Shown here in pieces: positions 52,510-62,163 of a stretch of DNA of 64,000 nt. Position 1 is the stretch's first letter. Each line of letters opens with the position of its first letter. The DNA is from an uncultured Aliiroseovarius sp. (GTDB taxonomy: Bacteria; Pseudomonadota; Alphaproteobacteria; Rhodobacterales; Rhodobacteraceae): assembly GCF_947492455.1 (NCBI RefSeq), contig NZ_CANLNB010000004.1:524489-588488 (forward strand), written 5' to 3'. Both the position numbers and the translations under genes were made by a program. The notes under the pieces are model-generated. The model worked only from the letters and a program-made list of their open reading frames with translations, ran no database searches and was not told the origin of the DNA.

Positions 52510-53498
52510 GTTTCAATGAACTGAAAAAGGTCGAGCTGCACCTGCATATCGAAGGCGCTGCGCCGCCCGCGTTTATCCGGTCCTTGGCCAAGGAAAAATC
52601 CGTCGATTTGTCGGGGATCTTCACCGAAGACGGCGGCTATGCCTATCGCGATTTCTGGCATTTTCTTGAAGTGTACGAGGCCGCGACCTCGGTCCTGACG
52701 GGCCCCGAGGAGTTCCGCCGCCTGACCAAGGCCGTGCTGGAAGCCTGCGCCGAAAAGGGCGTGGTCTATGCCGAAACGTTCCTGTCGCCGGATTTCTGCG
52801 GTGGGCGAGATGTGGCAGCGTGGAAGGATTATCTTGCCGCCATTCAGGACGCCGCCGACGAGGCCGAGCGCGACATGGGCATCACCCTGCGCGGGATTGC
52901 CACCTGCATTCGCCATTTCGGCCCGGAATTCGCCCGCGAAACCGCGCTTTGCGCGCAGGAAACGGCTGGTGGTTTTCTGACTGGCTTTGGCATGGGCGGT
53001 GACGAAAAGTCCGGCAGCCAAGGCGACTTTGCCTATGCCTATGACATGGCACGCGAGGCAGGGCTGCGCCTGACCACCCATGCGGGCGAGTGGAATGGTC
53101 CCGAGGAAGTCCGCGCCGCTTTGGATGATCTGAAAGTGGAACGCATCGGCCACGGCGTGCGCGCAATCGAGGATTTGGCGCTGGTGGATCGGTTGGCCGA
53201 AGACGGCGTAACGCTGGAAGTCTGCCCCGGTTCGAACGTGTTTCTGGGCGTCTACCCGAACCTTTCCGCCCACCCGATCGCCAAGTTGCGCGAGCGCGGG
53301 GTGAATGTGACCGTATCGACCGACGATCCCCCGTTCTTCCGCACGGACATGAACAAGGAATATGAAGACCTGTCGCGCCAGTTCGGCTGGACGGAAGAGG
53401 ACTTTCGCGACCTGAACCTGGTTGCCATTGACGCGGCTTTCTGCGACGAGGCCACCCGCACCCGCATCCGCAAAGAATTGGAGACGCAAGATGTATGA
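52506..53498 (+). CDS. add: Adenosine deaminase
   Basis: This 330-residue TIM-barrel metallo-hydrolase deaminates adenosine to inosine. Metal and catalytic motifs are [17 protein letters not shown] near the N-terminus, [21 protein letters not shown] (catalytic Glu region), ERIGHGVRA and VSTDDPPFF with the catalytic Asp pair. GTG at 52506 overlaps the deoB stop and leads straight into the first strand, so it is the likely start. Adenine deaminase-type relatives exist, but the HAGEW motif favours adenosine. The 3' end overlaps upp by 8 bases. Confidence 0.92.
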   Translation: MSFNELKKVELHLHIEGAAPPAFIRSLAKEKSVDLSGIFTEDGGYAYRDFWHFLEVYEAATSVLTGPEEFRRLTKAVLEACAEKGVVYAETFLSPDFCGGRDVAAWKDYLAAIQDAADEAERDMGITLRGIATCIRHFGPEFARETALCAQETAGGFLTGFGMGGDEKSGSQGDFAYAYDMAREAGLRLTTHAGEWNGPEEVRAALDDLKVERIGHGVRAIEDLALVDRLAEDGVTLEVCPGSNVFLGVYPNLSAHPIAKLRERGVNVTVSTDDPPFFRTDMNKEYEDLSRQFGWTEEDFRDLNLVAIDAAFCDEATRTRIRKELETQDV

Positions 53499-54123
53499 TC
53501 ACCTGACCGTTGTTGATCACCCCCTGATCCAGCACAAGCTGACCTTGATGCGGGATGAAGCCACGCCCACCAGCCTGTTCCGCCAGCTTCTGCGCGAGAT
53601 CAGCCAGCTTCTGGCCTACGAGATCACGCGCGAACTGCCGATGACCACCAAAACCATCACCACGCCGATGCAGGACATGGAGGCACCGACGCTAGCGGGA
53701 CGCAAGCTGGCACTTGTGTCGATCCTGCGTGCAGGCAACGGCCTTCTGGATGGGGTGCTGGAGCTGATCCCCTCGGCCCGCGTTGGCTTTGTTGGCCTGT
53801 ACCGTGATGAGGAAACGCTGGAGCCGGTGGAGTATTACTTCAAGGTGCCCGAGCATATGGACGAGCGTCTGGTGATCGCAGTGGACCCGATGCTGGCCAC
53901 CGGCAACAGCTCGGTTGCGGCGATTGATATGCTGAAAAAATCCGGCGCGAAGAACATCCGCTTCCTGTGCCTGCTGGCGGCCCCAGAAGGTGTTGCACGG
54001 ATGAAAGAGGCGCATCCGGATGTGCCGATCATCACGGCCTCGTTGGATGAGAAGCTGAACGAAAAGGGCTATATCGTGCCGGGTCTGGGGGACGCGGGCG
54101 ACCGGATGTTCGGTACCAAGTAA
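53491..54123 (+). CDS. upp: Uracil phosphoribosyltransferase
   Basis: This 210-residue enzyme makes UMP from uracil and PRPP. Motifs are [25 protein letters not shown] at the N-terminus, [32 protein letters not shown], the PRPP loop [17 protein letters not shown] and the uracil-binding C-terminus [32 protein letters not shown] 53491 lies inside the end of add in another frame, giving translational coupling; a longer frame upstream is only the overlap. Length is the norm (208-210). A terminator follows 27 bases after the stop. Confidence 0.97.
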   Translation: MYDHLTVVDHPLIQHKLTLMRDEATPTSLFRQLLREISQLLAYEITRELPMTTKTITTPMQDMEAPTLAGRKLALVSILRAGNGLLDGVLELIPSARVGFVGLYRDEETLEPVEYYFKVPEHMDERLVIAVDPMLATGNSSVAAIDMLKKSGAKNIRFLCLLAAPEGVARMKEAHPDVPIITASLDEKLNEKGYIVPGLGDAGDRMFGTK

Positions 54124-54149
54124 AGCGATACGGCCTACGTCATGAAACG

Positions 54150-54178
54150 CGCCCGTCTGGTTGTCAGGCGGGCGTTTT
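54150..54178 (+). terminator. Rho-independent terminator of the salvage operon
   Basis: CGCCCG (54150-54155) pairs with CGGGCG (54169-54174) around a 13-base loop, followed by TTTT. It lies 27 bases after upp and just before the convergent hypothetical gene. Confidence 0.65.
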
Positions 54179-55195
54179 CTATTCGCCGCAGACGCCCTGC
54201 AGTCTGACCCAGTCGTCATCCGACAGAAGGGGGTTGGCGAGGGCCTCGGGCACTGGGTCGGCCTCGATCAGGTCCAGCGTTGTCTCACCCGTCAGGTCCA
54301 GTGCATAGGCATAAGGCGTCGCGCTGACGCCCTGCGCCTTGAACCGGTCCAGAAGCGCCGTCGTCTGCACCTCGGATTGTGGCGCGACCAGAAGATCTTC
54401 GGCATATTCATCAATTGCGGCCTCGGGCAGATAGCCGGTGGTCAGCAGCTGCACCGTTCCGCGCAGTCCAACATGGTTGAGCAGCGGGATTATCGGATCT
54501 GTGCTATCGCGACGCAGTTCCTCGGCCAAAAGAAAGCCTGCCAGCACGTCCGGATGTTCGAAATCTTCAATTAGGGCGCGGTTTAGAAGCGTGATATTTC
54601 CGGGCAAATGCTTGCTGCTCTGAACGCCAGAGGACAAAACCACCACCCGCAGGTTTGGATTGCCGGTCGTGTTCCGGGCCAGTCGGGTTAACACCGCGCG
54701 CCCTTCGCGTCCGCGACATTCCTGCCCGGTGATCCGCCCGATCCGTGTCAGGATCTGCTGCCCAATCGCGGCGCGTGTTGGCTCTGGCACAACGGAGACC
54801 GTATAGCTGCGCAGCGCACTGGGCAGCCAGAAGACCGCAAGCAGCAGCAAGGACACCAGAACACCCGCCGTCACCCAGTGACGCAACCGACCGGGATGCG
54901 GGCGACGGCGCTCGATCAGCTTGCGCACCTTTTCCAGCGCGCAGATCATCTCGTCATCTTCGGTTTCCAGCTCTTCCGTGGCGTCGTCGCCGGGACGGAA
55001 AATGGCTGGACGCTCGCCGGGATTGACGCGCTGGATCGCGGGCAGGGACCAATGGTTCAACACGTTCTCGCGCATGTCCGAGATCGTCAGCGTGGCATCG
55101 CCAAGGGACAATAGTACATCCACCCTTTGCGCCCCTTCCTCAGGGCGCCAAAGGGCCGTGGCCTCAAGCCGGTCATATTTGGTCAGGGCCGTCAT
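54179..55195 (-). CDS. Hypothetical membrane protein, possible M48-like pseudopeptidase
   Basis: This 338-residue protein has a cytoplasmic N-terminal part (about 1-100; EATALWRPEEGAQRVDVLLSLGDATLTI and an acidic EELETEDDEMICALEK), one membrane helix (about 107-127, WVTAGVLVSLLLLAVFWLP) and a periplasmic domain. That domain resembles an M48-like fold in its order: NLRVVVLSSGV, ITLLNRALIEDFEHPDVLAGFLLAEELRR, IIPLLNHVGLRGTVQLLTTGYLP. The place of the HExxH metal motif is taken by LLAEELRR, so zinc catalysis is not expected. The start ATG 55195 fits the compact N-terminus. Homology to M48 is only my reading. Confidence 0.6.
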   Translation of the reverse strand: MTALTKYDRLEATALWRPEEGAQRVDVLLSLGDATLTISDMRENVLNHWSLPAIQRVNPGERPAIFRPGDDATEELETEDDEMICALEKVRKLIERRRPHPGRLRHWVTAGVLVSLLLLAVFWLPSALRSYTVSVVPEPTRAAIGQQILTRIGRITGQECRGREGRAVLTRLARNTTGNPNLRVVVLSSGVQSSKHLPGNITLLNRALIEDFEHPDVLAGFLLAEELRRDSTDPIIPLLNHVGLRGTVQLLTTGYLPEAAIDEYAEDLLVAPQSEVQTTALLDRFKAQGVSATPYAYALDLTGETTLDLIEADPVPEALANPLLSDDDWVRLQGVCGE

Positions 55196-55273
55196 GTTCG
55201 GACGGTGCTTTCTGCTCGTTCTTAATTGGACGCAGAATAGCGCCAACCGCACCGTCCGGCAATCGGAACCGCC

Positions 55274-56914
55274 TTAGTCTTCGGACCGCGCCCAGTCACG
55301 CAGCTGGAACTTCTGGATTTTTCCCGTCGAGGTTTTGGGAAGTTCGCAGAACTCAATCCGTTTCGGCGTTTTAAACCCGGCCAAACGTTCACGGGCAAAG
55401 GCGATCAGCTCTTCTTCGCTGGCGTCCGAGCCCTCTTTCAGCTCGACATAGGCGCAAGGAATTTCGCCCCATTTGTCATCCGGCTTGGCAACCACGGCGC
55501 AGAGGCTGACGGCGGGGTGGTGCATCAACACGCCCTCAACCTCGACCGAGCTGACGTTTTCGCCGCCCGAGATGATGATGTCTTTCGAGCGGTCGGTGAT
55601 CTTGATGTACCCATCCGGCGTTTGATAGGCGACATCGCCCGAATGGAAATAGCCGCCTTCAAACGCTTCGGCCGTGGCCTCGGGGTTCTTTAGATAACCT
55701 TTCATGATCGAGTTGCCACGGATCATGATCTCGCCCGTGGTTTCGCCATCCCACGGCACTTGCGCCATGGTCTCGTCCAACACGGTGATGTCCTCCATCT
55801 GCGGGAAGGCGACGCCTGTACGGGCCTTGATCGCCGCGCGTTCGTCTTGCGGAAGATCGTCCCATTCGGGGCCGTTCCACAGGCATTCGGTCACATGGCC
55901 ATAGGTTTCGGTCAGGCCGTACACTTGCGTAACATTGAAGCCCAACGGTTCAATCGCGGCCAAGGTGGCAGCGGCGGGCGGGGCGCCTGCGGTGAAGACC
56001 TCGACCACGTGATCGAAGCTGCGGCGGTGTTCCTCGGGCGCGTTCACGATCATGTTCAAGACGATTGGTGCGCCGCCGAAATGGGTCACGCCCTCGTCCG
56101 CGATGGCATCATACACGGCTTTGGCGGTGATCGCGCGACAGCACACGACTGTTCCTCCCAGCACCGGCATCATCCAGGTGTGGTTCCAGTTGTTGCAGTG
56201 GAACAGCGGGACGATGGTCAGATAGCGCGGGTAGAGCTGCATGTTCCAGCTGATCGGCGTGCCCATTGTCATCAGATAGGCACCACGGTGGTGATAGACC
56301 ACGCCCTTAGGGCGCCCGGTGGTGCCGGATGTATAGTTCAGCGCAAGGCTTTCCCATTCGTCCTGCGGCATGATCCAGTCGAACGCCGGGTCTCCGCTGG
56401 CCAGTAGATCTTCGTATTCCAGATAGCGCCCCGAGGCGGGGTGTCCGGCGTCCGGCGCGGCGACTTCGATGATCTCGGGCTGCGCGACACCGTCTTCGGA
56501 CATCAGCTTACAGGCGGCTTCGGCCAAGGGCACCAACTCACTGTCGACCAGAACGGCCTTGGCCGCGCCGTGACCGAAAATGTAGGCGACTGTGTCTACA
56601 TCAAGCCGCGTATTGATGGTGTTCAGAACCGCCCCGCAGGCCGGGATACCAAAGCTGGCTTCCACATGGGCCAGCGTGTTGTGCAAAAGCGTGCCCACCA
56701 CATCACCGGGCTGGATTCCGCGCGCGGCAAGCGCCGAGGCCAAGCGGCTGACGCGATCATGGTATTCGCTGTAGGTGAAGCGACGATTGCCATCAATCAC
56801 GGCCTCGCGATTGGGAAACACTTTCGCGGCACGCTGAAGATGTGAAAGCGGGGTCAACGGCACAAAGTTTGCCGCACATTTGTCCAACCCGCGTTCGTCT
56901 GCCATCCAACCCAT
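55274..56914 (-). CDS. AMP-dependent acyl-CoA synthetase
   Basis: This 546-residue ANL-superfamily ligase activates a carboxylic acid to its CoA thioester. Motifs are the phosphate loop LNYTSGTTGRPKGVVYHHRG, YGLTETYGH, YFHSGDVAYQTPDGYIKITDRSKD and the C-terminal catalytic lysine in PKTSTGKIQKFQLRDW. The region LHNTLAHVEASFGIPACGAVLNTINTRLD matches the medium/short-chain group that includes plant AAE-type and bacterial DmdB-type (methylmercaptopropionate-CoA ligase) proteins. I chose ATG 56914 (MGWMADERG) because GGGAGGAG stands five bases upstream. It may act with the nearby beta-oxidation operon. The exact acid is not known. Confidence 0.88.
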   Translation of the reverse strand: MGWMADERGLDKCAANFVPLTPLSHLQRAAKVFPNREAVIDGNRRFTYSEYHDRVSRLASALAARGIQPGDVVGTLLHNTLAHVEASFGIPACGAVLNTINTRLDVDTVAYIFGHGAAKAVLVDSELVPLAEAACKLMSEDGVAQPEIIEVAAPDAGHPASGRYLEYEDLLASGDPAFDWIMPQDEWESLALNYTSGTTGRPKGVVYHHRGAYLMTMGTPISWNMQLYPRYLTIVPLFHCNNWNHTWMMPVLGGTVVCCRAITAKAVYDAIADEGVTHFGGAPIVLNMIVNAPEEHRRSFDHVVEVFTAGAPPAAATLAAIEPLGFNVTQVYGLTETYGHVTECLWNGPEWDDLPQDERAAIKARTGVAFPQMEDITVLDETMAQVPWDGETTGEIMIRGNSIMKGYLKNPEATAEAFEGGYFHSGDVAYQTPDGYIKITDRSKDIIISGGENVSSVEVEGVLMHHPAVSLCAVVAKPDDKWGEIPCAYVELKEGSDASEEELIAFARERLAGFKTPKRIEFCELPKTSTGKIQKFQLRDWARSED

Positions 56915-57028
56915 TCTCACTCCTCCCAAAGCGATGCGTTTTCTTAACTTGTGTCGTTTTCCGAGTGGACCCCACTGTGCCCCCTGTGGTCAATGGCCCT
57001 TAGAGGCTTTTCAGGTAAGGAAAACGAC

Positions 57029-57934
57029 ATGGCGGCGGACAGACCCTTGGCAGCGGCAGGATTTATCTTTGCTGCGATGTTCTTCTTGGGCTTTTTCGAC
57101 AACCTCGTCCGCCAGATCGCGCCCGAGCTTGGGTTGTGGCAGTTCCACCTGATGCGCACCGTGATGGCCTTTGGGTTGTTTGCGCTGATGTCCCTGTCGG
57201 ACCGCGTGCGGCTGCGCCCAATTCGGGCTTGGGCTGTGATGGTGCGGGGCGGTCTGGCGGCCCTTGCCATGCTGTTTTACTTTGGTGGGCTGGGATTTTT
57301 GCCCGTGGGGCAGGTGGCCTCGGGCCTGTTTACCGCCCCGATCTGGGTGATGCTGATCTCGGCCATGTTCTTTGGAAAACCCATCGGGTTCACGCGGATG
57401 GGGGCTGCCCTTGTGGGATTCGTTGGTGTGGTGATCGTGCTGGATCCCTTCAGTGAGGGCATCCGCCCCGCAGTCGTCGTGCCAATGGCGGCAGGGTTCT
57501 TCTATGCGTTGGGCGCCATTGCAACGCGCCAATGGTGCGAGGGGGAATCAGCCCTGTCCATGCTTGCGGCCTTCTTCCTGTGTTTGGGCGTGTTCGGCGC
57601 GATTGGAACCGTCATCATGACGGTTTGGCCGCACGAGGTGCCATCTGGCGCGGATGGCTTCATTCTGCGCGGTGCTGTCTGGCCCAGCGGCTGGGCGCTG
57701 TTCATCACCTTCTTGCAGGCCTTCGGGTCTATTCTGGGGGTTGGGCTGCTGTTCCGCGGCTATCAACTGGGCGATCCGGCGCAGGTGGCGATCTATGAAT
57801 ACTCTCTTCTGGGATTCGCGGCGGCGTGGAGCTTTGTCCTTTATGGCGACCGATTGGGGCCGAGCGCGTTTTTGGGCATGGTGCTGATCGTGGTGTCCGG
57901 CATCGTGATCACTCTGCGGTCGCGCAAAAGCTAA
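57029..57934 (+). CDS. EamA/DMT-family transporter
   Basis: This 301-residue inner-membrane protein has ten hydrophobic segments in two EamA repeats, as in the drug/metabolite transporter superfamily. The first includes AAAGFIFAAMFFLGFFDNLV and GLAALAMLFYFGGLGFLPVGQVASGLFTAPIWVML. The second includes MAAGFFYALGAIATRQWCEGESALSM and FLQAFGSILGVGLLFRGYQLGDPAQVAIYEYSLLGFAAAWSF. Such proteins move amino acids, nucleobases or other metabolites; the substrate cannot be told. I chose ATG 57029, preceded by AAGGA. It is divergent from the acyl-CoA synthetase. Confidence 0.88.
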   Translation: MAADRPLAAAGFIFAAMFFLGFFDNLVRQIAPELGLWQFHLMRTVMAFGLFALMSLSDRVRLRPIRAWAVMVRGGLAALAMLFYFGGLGFLPVGQVASGLFTAPIWVMLISAMFFGKPIGFTRMGAALVGFVGVVIVLDPFSEGIRPAVVVPMAAGFFYALGAIATRQWCEGESALSMLAAFFLCLGVFGAIGTVIMTVWPHEVPSGADGFILRGAVWPSGWALFITFLQAFGSILGVGLLFRGYQLGDPAQVAIYEYSLLGFAAAWSFVLYGDRLGPSAFLGMVLIVVSGIVITLRSRKS

Positions 57935-57955
57935 CTGGACAGTTTGACAAAGAAA

Positions 57956-57976
57956 CGGCCCGGAATTTCCGGGCCG
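57956..57976. terminator. Hairpin terminator after EamA gene
   Basis: CGGCCCGGA (57956-57964) pairs perfectly with TCCGGGCCG (57968-57976) around three bases, followed by CTTT. It separates the convergent transporter gene and FadJ-type gene. Confidence 0.75.
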
Positions 57977-57999
57977 CTTTGGTGTTTAGAAGGTTTGGA

Positions 58000-60204
58000 T
58001 CAGGCCGCGTCTTGGGCGCTATCGAAGCGGCCATAGAATGTCTCGCCCTTGTCCGCCAGATCCCGCAGTAGGGCAGGCGTGGTGAAGCGCGCGCCGTGTG
58101 CTTCGGTCAGGCCATCGCAGATCTCGACCGCACTGCCCGCGCCGATCATGTCCAGCCAGCTGAACGGACCGCCCGACCACGGGGCAAAGCCCCACGCCAG
58201 GATCGCGCCCACATCACCTTCGCGGATGTCTTCCAGCACGCCTTCTTCCAGCGCACGGACAGCTTCCAGAACCTGGCTCATCATCAGGCGATGCTTCACT
58301 TCGGTCAGGTCAGGCTGATCGTCTGCAAGCGGGAACTTGTCGCCAAGACCTTCCCACAGACCAGTGCGCTTGCCCTTCTCGTCGTAGTCATAGAAGCCCG
58401 CGTTTGCCTTGCGACCCATGCGGCCTTCACCGGCCATCCAGAAGATGATCTCGTCCACCGCATCGTCCGGATAGGCGTCGCCCATCGCAGCTTTGGTGGC
58501 CTTGGCGATTTTTACGCCCAGCTCGATCGAGGTCTCATCAACTAGTTGCAGAGGACCGACTGGGAAGCCCAGCAGGCGTGCGGCGCCTTCGACCAGCGCG
58601 GGGCTGACGCCCTCGCCAACCATGCGCATCCCTTCGTTGATGTAGGGAATGATGCAGCGGTTGCAGTAGAAGAAACGCGCGTCGTTGACCACGATCGGCG
58701 TCTTGCGGATCTGGCGCACATAGTCCAGCGCCTTGGCCACGGCCCGCGGACCGGTTTCTTTGCCTTTGATGATCTCGACCAGCATCATCCGCTCAACAGG
58801 CGAGAAGAAGTGGATGCCGATGAACTGATCCGGGCGCTCAGATGCCTTTGCCAGCTCGGTGATCGGCAGGGTCGAGGTGTTGGTGGCGTAGATGCAATCG
58901 GGGCCAACCACGGCCTCGACCTTTTTGGTCATCTCGGCCTTCACGCCCACGTCTTCAAAGACCGCTTCGATGATCAGGTCGGCACCTTTGAGTGCCTCCA
59001 GGTCAGTTGTCGCGGTGATGGCCGAAAGAACGGCCTCTTTCTTCTCGGGCGTGGCCTTCTTGCGGGCGATGCCCTTGTCCAGATAGCCCTCGGAATAGGC
59101 TTTGCCGCGATCTGCGGCTTCCTGAGTTTGGTCGATCAGAACGACTTCCATGCCAGCCATTGCCGACACCAGCGCAATGCCAGCCCCCATCATGCCTGCG
59201 CCCAACACGCCGACCTTCTTGACCGACTGATCATCGACGTCTTTCGGACGCACAGCGCCTTTTTCCAGCGCCTGTTTGTTGATGAACAGAGAGCGGATCA
59301 TGGCCGAGGACGACGGGTTCATCAGCACGTTGACGAACCAGCGGCATTCCACGCGCAGCGCGTCGTCGAAGGGCACCATGGCGCCTTCATAGACCGCCGC
59401 CAGCAGGGCATTTGCCGCAGGATAGACGCCATTGGTCTTGCCGTGGATCATTGCAGCCGCGCCAACGAAGGTCTGGAAACCAGCCGGGTGATAGGGCGCG
59501 CCGCCGGGCATTTTGTAACCCTTCGCGTCCCATGGTTTCACGATGTCGGCATCGGTGGCGTTCAGAACCCACTCTTTCGCGCGGGCTTGCAGCTCGTCTG
59601 CCGGAACAACCTCGTCAATCAGGCCAGCGGCCTTGGCTTTGGCCGGGGCCACGGTCTTGCCTTCCAGCAGGAAGGGGGCTGCCGCCATCGCGCCCATCTT
59701 GCGCACCAGACGGGTCGTGCCGCCTGCGCCGGGGAAGATGCCCACAAGGATTTCCGGCAGGCCGATCTTGGCCTTCGGATTGTCGGCCGCGATGATGCGG
59801 TGACAAGCCAGTGGGATCTCCAGACCGATGCCAAGCGCGATGCCGGGCAGGGCGGCGACAATCGGTTTGCCGCCCTTATTGGTCTTGGGGTCCATGCCCG
59901 CACGCTCGATCTTACGCAGCGCGCCGTGCATCGTCATGATGCCGTCAAACAGACCCTGCGCCGGGTTGTCGCCCGCGTCGGATTTCATCTGAGCGATCAC
60001 GTTCAGGTCCATCCCACCGGCGAAATCCTTCTTCGCCGAGGTGATGATCGCGCCCTTCACATTGTCATCCGACAGAACCGTGTCGACATGCGCGTTGAGT
60101 TCTTCCAGCGCGGCATAGGACAGCACGTTCATGGATTTGCCGGGAACGTCCCAGGTGATGGTGGCGACGCCATCGGCGTCAACGGAATAGTTGAAATCAG
60201 CCAT
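58000..60204 (-). CDS. fadJ: Enoyl-CoA hydratase / 3-hydroxyacyl-CoA dehydrogenase (FadJ/FadB-type alpha subunit)
   Basis: This 734-residue bifunctional beta-oxidation enzyme hydrates enoyl-CoA and oxidises 3-hydroxyacyl-CoA. The N-terminal crotonase half has ALPGIALGIGLEIPLACHRIIAADNPKAKIGLPEILVGIFPGAGGT with the oxyanion and catalytic Glu residues. The NAD-binding half has KVGVLGAGMMGAGIALVSAMAG, TNTSTLPITELA, GIHFFSPVERMMLVEIIKG and a C-terminal second dehydrogenase domain (ERFALDYxxEGM-like region GMRMVGEGVSPALVEGAARLLGFP). Length (about 730) fits FadJ/FadB. It follows the thiolase gene by 12 bases, forming the classic alpha/beta pair. Confidence 0.93.
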   Translation of the reverse strand: MADFNYSVDADGVATITWDVPGKSMNVLSYAALEELNAHVDTVLSDDNVKGAIITSAKKDFAGGMDLNVIAQMKSDAGDNPAQGLFDGIMTMHGALRKIERAGMDPKTNKGGKPIVAALPGIALGIGLEIPLACHRIIAADNPKAKIGLPEILVGIFPGAGGTTRLVRKMGAMAAAPFLLEGKTVAPAKAKAAGLIDEVVPADELQARAKEWVLNATDADIVKPWDAKGYKMPGGAPYHPAGFQTFVGAAAMIHGKTNGVYPAANALLAAVYEGAMVPFDDALRVECRWFVNVLMNPSSSAMIRSLFINKQALEKGAVRPKDVDDQSVKKVGVLGAGMMGAGIALVSAMAGMEVVLIDQTQEAADRGKAYSEGYLDKGIARKKATPEKKEAVLSAITATTDLEALKGADLIIEAVFEDVGVKAEMTKKVEAVVGPDCIYATNTSTLPITELAKASERPDQFIGIHFFSPVERMMLVEIIKGKETGPRAVAKALDYVRQIRKTPIVVNDARFFYCNRCIIPYINEGMRMVGEGVSPALVEGAARLLGFPVGPLQLVDETSIELGVKIAKATKAAMGDAYPDDAVDEIIFWMAGEGRMGRKANAGFYDYDEKGKRTGLWEGLGDKFPLADDQPDLTEVKHRLMMSQVLEAVRALEEGVLEDIREGDVGAILAWGFAPWSGGPFSWLDMIGAGSAVEICDGLTEAHGARFTTPALLRDLADKGETFYGRFDSAQDAA

Positions 60205-60216
60205 GTTTACGTCTCC

Positions 60217-61422
60217 TTACACGCGTTCCAGAATGGTGGCGGCACCCATGCCCGAGCCGATGCAGAGCGTGGCCAGACCGGTTTCCTTGTCCGAGCGCTC
60301 CATTTCATCCAGCAGGGCGCCAAGGATCATCGCACCAGTGCCGCCCAGCGGGTGGCCCATGGCGATCGCGCCGCCATTGACGTTCACCTTGTTGGTGTCG
60401 GCGTCAAAGGCTTGGATGAAGCGCAGAACGACGGATGCAAAGGCTTCGTTGACTTCGAACAGGTCGATGTCGCTGATCGACATGCCTGCCGAGGCTAGGA
60501 CGCGTTCGGTCGCGGGAACCGGACCGGTCAGCATGATCGTCGGATCGGTGCCAACTTTCGAGGTCGCCTTGATGCGCGCGCGGGGCTTGATGCCGTGACG
60601 TTCGCCGAACTCTTTGTTGCCGATCAGGATTGCTGCGGACCCGTCTGCGATACCGGACGAGTTACCTGCGTGGTGGACGTGGTTGATCTTTTCCAGATGT
60701 GGGTATTTCAGCAAGGCCACGGCGTCGAAGCCCGGCATTGCCTCGCCCATCGCTTTGAACGAGGGGTTCAGGCCACCTAGCGTCTGCATGGTGGTTTCGC
60801 GGATCATCTCGTCCTCGGCCATCACGGTCAGACCGTTTTGGTCGGTGACGGGGATGATCGACTTGAAACGCCCATCTGCACGCGCTGCTGCGGCGCGTTT
60901 CTGGCTTTCAACCGCATAAGCGTCGCAGTCGTCGCGCGTGAACCCGTATTCGCTCGCAATGATGTCGGCCGAGATACCTTGCGGCACAAAATAGGCTTTC
61001 ATCGCCAGATGCGGGTCGGCAGCAATCGCGCCCCCGTCCATACCCATGGGCACGCGGCTCATGCTTTCAACGCCACCGGCGATATAAGCGTCACCTGCGC
61101 CGCCACGCACTTGGTTGGCAGCCATGTTCACGGCTTCCAGGCCCGAGGCGCAGAAACGGTTGATCGAGACACCGGGGATACGCTCGTCCAGATCAGAATA
61201 CAGCACGGCAGAGCGCGCCAGACAGGCACCTTGCTCGCCCACCTGGGTCACGTTGCCCCAGATCACATCCTCGACGGCGTGACCGTCCAGATTGTTGCGC
61301 TCTTTCAGCGCGTTAAGCGCAACAGACGACAGGCGTACCGAAGTCACTTCGTGCAGGGTTCCGTCTTTCTTGCCCTTGCCGCGCGGGGTGCGCACGGCGT
61401 CATAAATATAGGCGTCGTTCAT
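60217..61422 (-). CDS. fadA: Acetyl-CoA acyltransferase (thiolase, beta subunit)
   Basis: This 401-residue thiolase cleaves 3-ketoacyl-CoA to acetyl-CoA and a shortened acyl-CoA. Catalytic residues are visible: the nucleophile Cys in NRFCASGLEAVNMAANQV, the general-base His in GGAIAMGHPLGGTGA and the second Cys in LATLCIGSGMGAATI. The start is ATG 61422 (MNDAYIYDAVRTPRG), with AAAGGA six bases upstream; ATG 61425 is also possible. A longer in-frame start at 61443 lacks a site. FadA is meant in the broad sense, since PhaA-type thiolases look alike. It lies between a GST gene and fadJ in one transcription unit. Confidence 0.93.
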   Translation of the reverse strand: MNDAYIYDAVRTPRGKGKKDGTLHEVTSVRLSSVALNALKERNNLDGHAVEDVIWGNVTQVGEQGACLARSAVLYSDLDERIPGVSINRFCASGLEAVNMAANQVRGGAGDAYIAGGVESMSRVPMGMDGGAIAADPHLAMKAYFVPQGISADIIASEYGFTRDDCDAYAVESQKRAAAARADGRFKSIIPVTDQNGLTVMAEDEMIRETTMQTLGGLNPSFKAMGEAMPGFDAVALLKYPHLEKINHVHHAGNSSGIADGSAAILIGNKEFGERHGIKPRARIKATSKVGTDPTIMLTGPVPATERVLASAGMSISDIDLFEVNEAFASVVLRFIQAFDADTNKVNVNGGAIAMGHPLGGTGAMILGALLDEMERSDKETGLATLCIGSGMGAATILERV

Positions 61423-61439
61423 CATTGATCCTTTCGAAA

Positions 61440-62075
61440 TCATGCGCGGTCGGCAGGCGATCCGGGCATCAGGTCATAGGGGTGTTTCCAGCCGGGCGTT
61501 TCCGAAATCCGGGTCAGCCAAGCGTCAATTGCGGGCCATTCGGCGCGGTCAAAGCCGAAGGGTTCAGGGTAGAACAGGTATCCACAGCACGAGATGTCAG
61601 CGATCGTGATCCCGTCGCCAACCAGCCAGTCGCGGGTCGACAATTCGGCTTCCAGCGTTTTGTAGGCACCTTTCAAGCGGCCTTGGTTGAAGGCAATCAC
61701 CTCGGCCGGGCGTTTGTCTTCGGGCAGGAAGTTCATCAGGAAACGGGTCATGCCAGCCATCGAGGACATTTTGTGATTGTCCCAGAACTGCCAGCGCAGA
61801 ATCTCGCGGCGTTCGGCAGCGCTGGTGCCACCGAGTTTGCCGGATTTCGAGGTGACATAGTCCTGAATGGCCCCGGATTGCGACAAGGTCACGTCACCAT
61901 CCACCATCACCGGAACTTCACCCATCGGGTTGATCTCGCGGTATTCCGGGCTGCGGGTTTCGCCGCCAAAGAAGTCGACAAAGACCGGCTCCCACTCCAG
62001 CCCGGACAATTCCAGTGCCAAAGCGGCCTTATAGGCGTTTCCGCTTTCTCCGAAGCAGTAAAGTTTGATGGTCAT
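61440..62075 (-). CDS. Glutathione S-transferase family protein
   Basis: This 211-residue protein has an N-terminal thioredoxin-like GST domain (MTIKLYCFGESGNAYKAALALELSGLEWEP, NPMGEVPVMVDGDVTLSQSGAIQDYV with the glutathione-binding ES/SG motif). A helical C-terminal domain follows (ILRWQFWDNHKMSSMAGMTRFLMNFLPED, LVGDGITIADISCCGYL). The residue after the first strand (CFGESGN) is Cys or Ser rather than the Tyr of mammalian classes. It lies between the acyl-CoA dehydrogenase and thiolase genes, 88 bases and 17 bases from them, an arrangement common in Rhodobacterales fatty-acid operons. It may detoxify or help process CoA thioesters; its exact role is not known. Confidence 0.88.
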   Translation of the reverse strand: MTIKLYCFGESGNAYKAALALELSGLEWEPVFVDFFGGETRSPEYREINPMGEVPVMVDGDVTLSQSGAIQDYVTSKSGKLGGTSAAERREILRWQFWDNHKMSSMAGMTRFLMNFLPEDKRPAEVIAFNQGRLKGAYKTLEAELSTRDWLVGDGITIADISCCGYLFYPEPFGFDRAEWPAIDAWLTRISETPGWKHPYDLMPGSPADRA

Positions 62076-62163
62076 GGCGTCCTCCCCGGCGCGTTATTGT
62101 GTGAACCGTGCGCCCCGCGCGAGATGCTGCAAGGGCGCACAGGAATGTGTCAGCGGGCCAAGG

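Noticed and set aside
58546-60498. A 650-codon plus-strand open frame over the fadJ and fadA genes
   Set aside because: The minus-strand genes have complete catalytic motifs; the plus-strand translation shows none and has shadow-frame composition.
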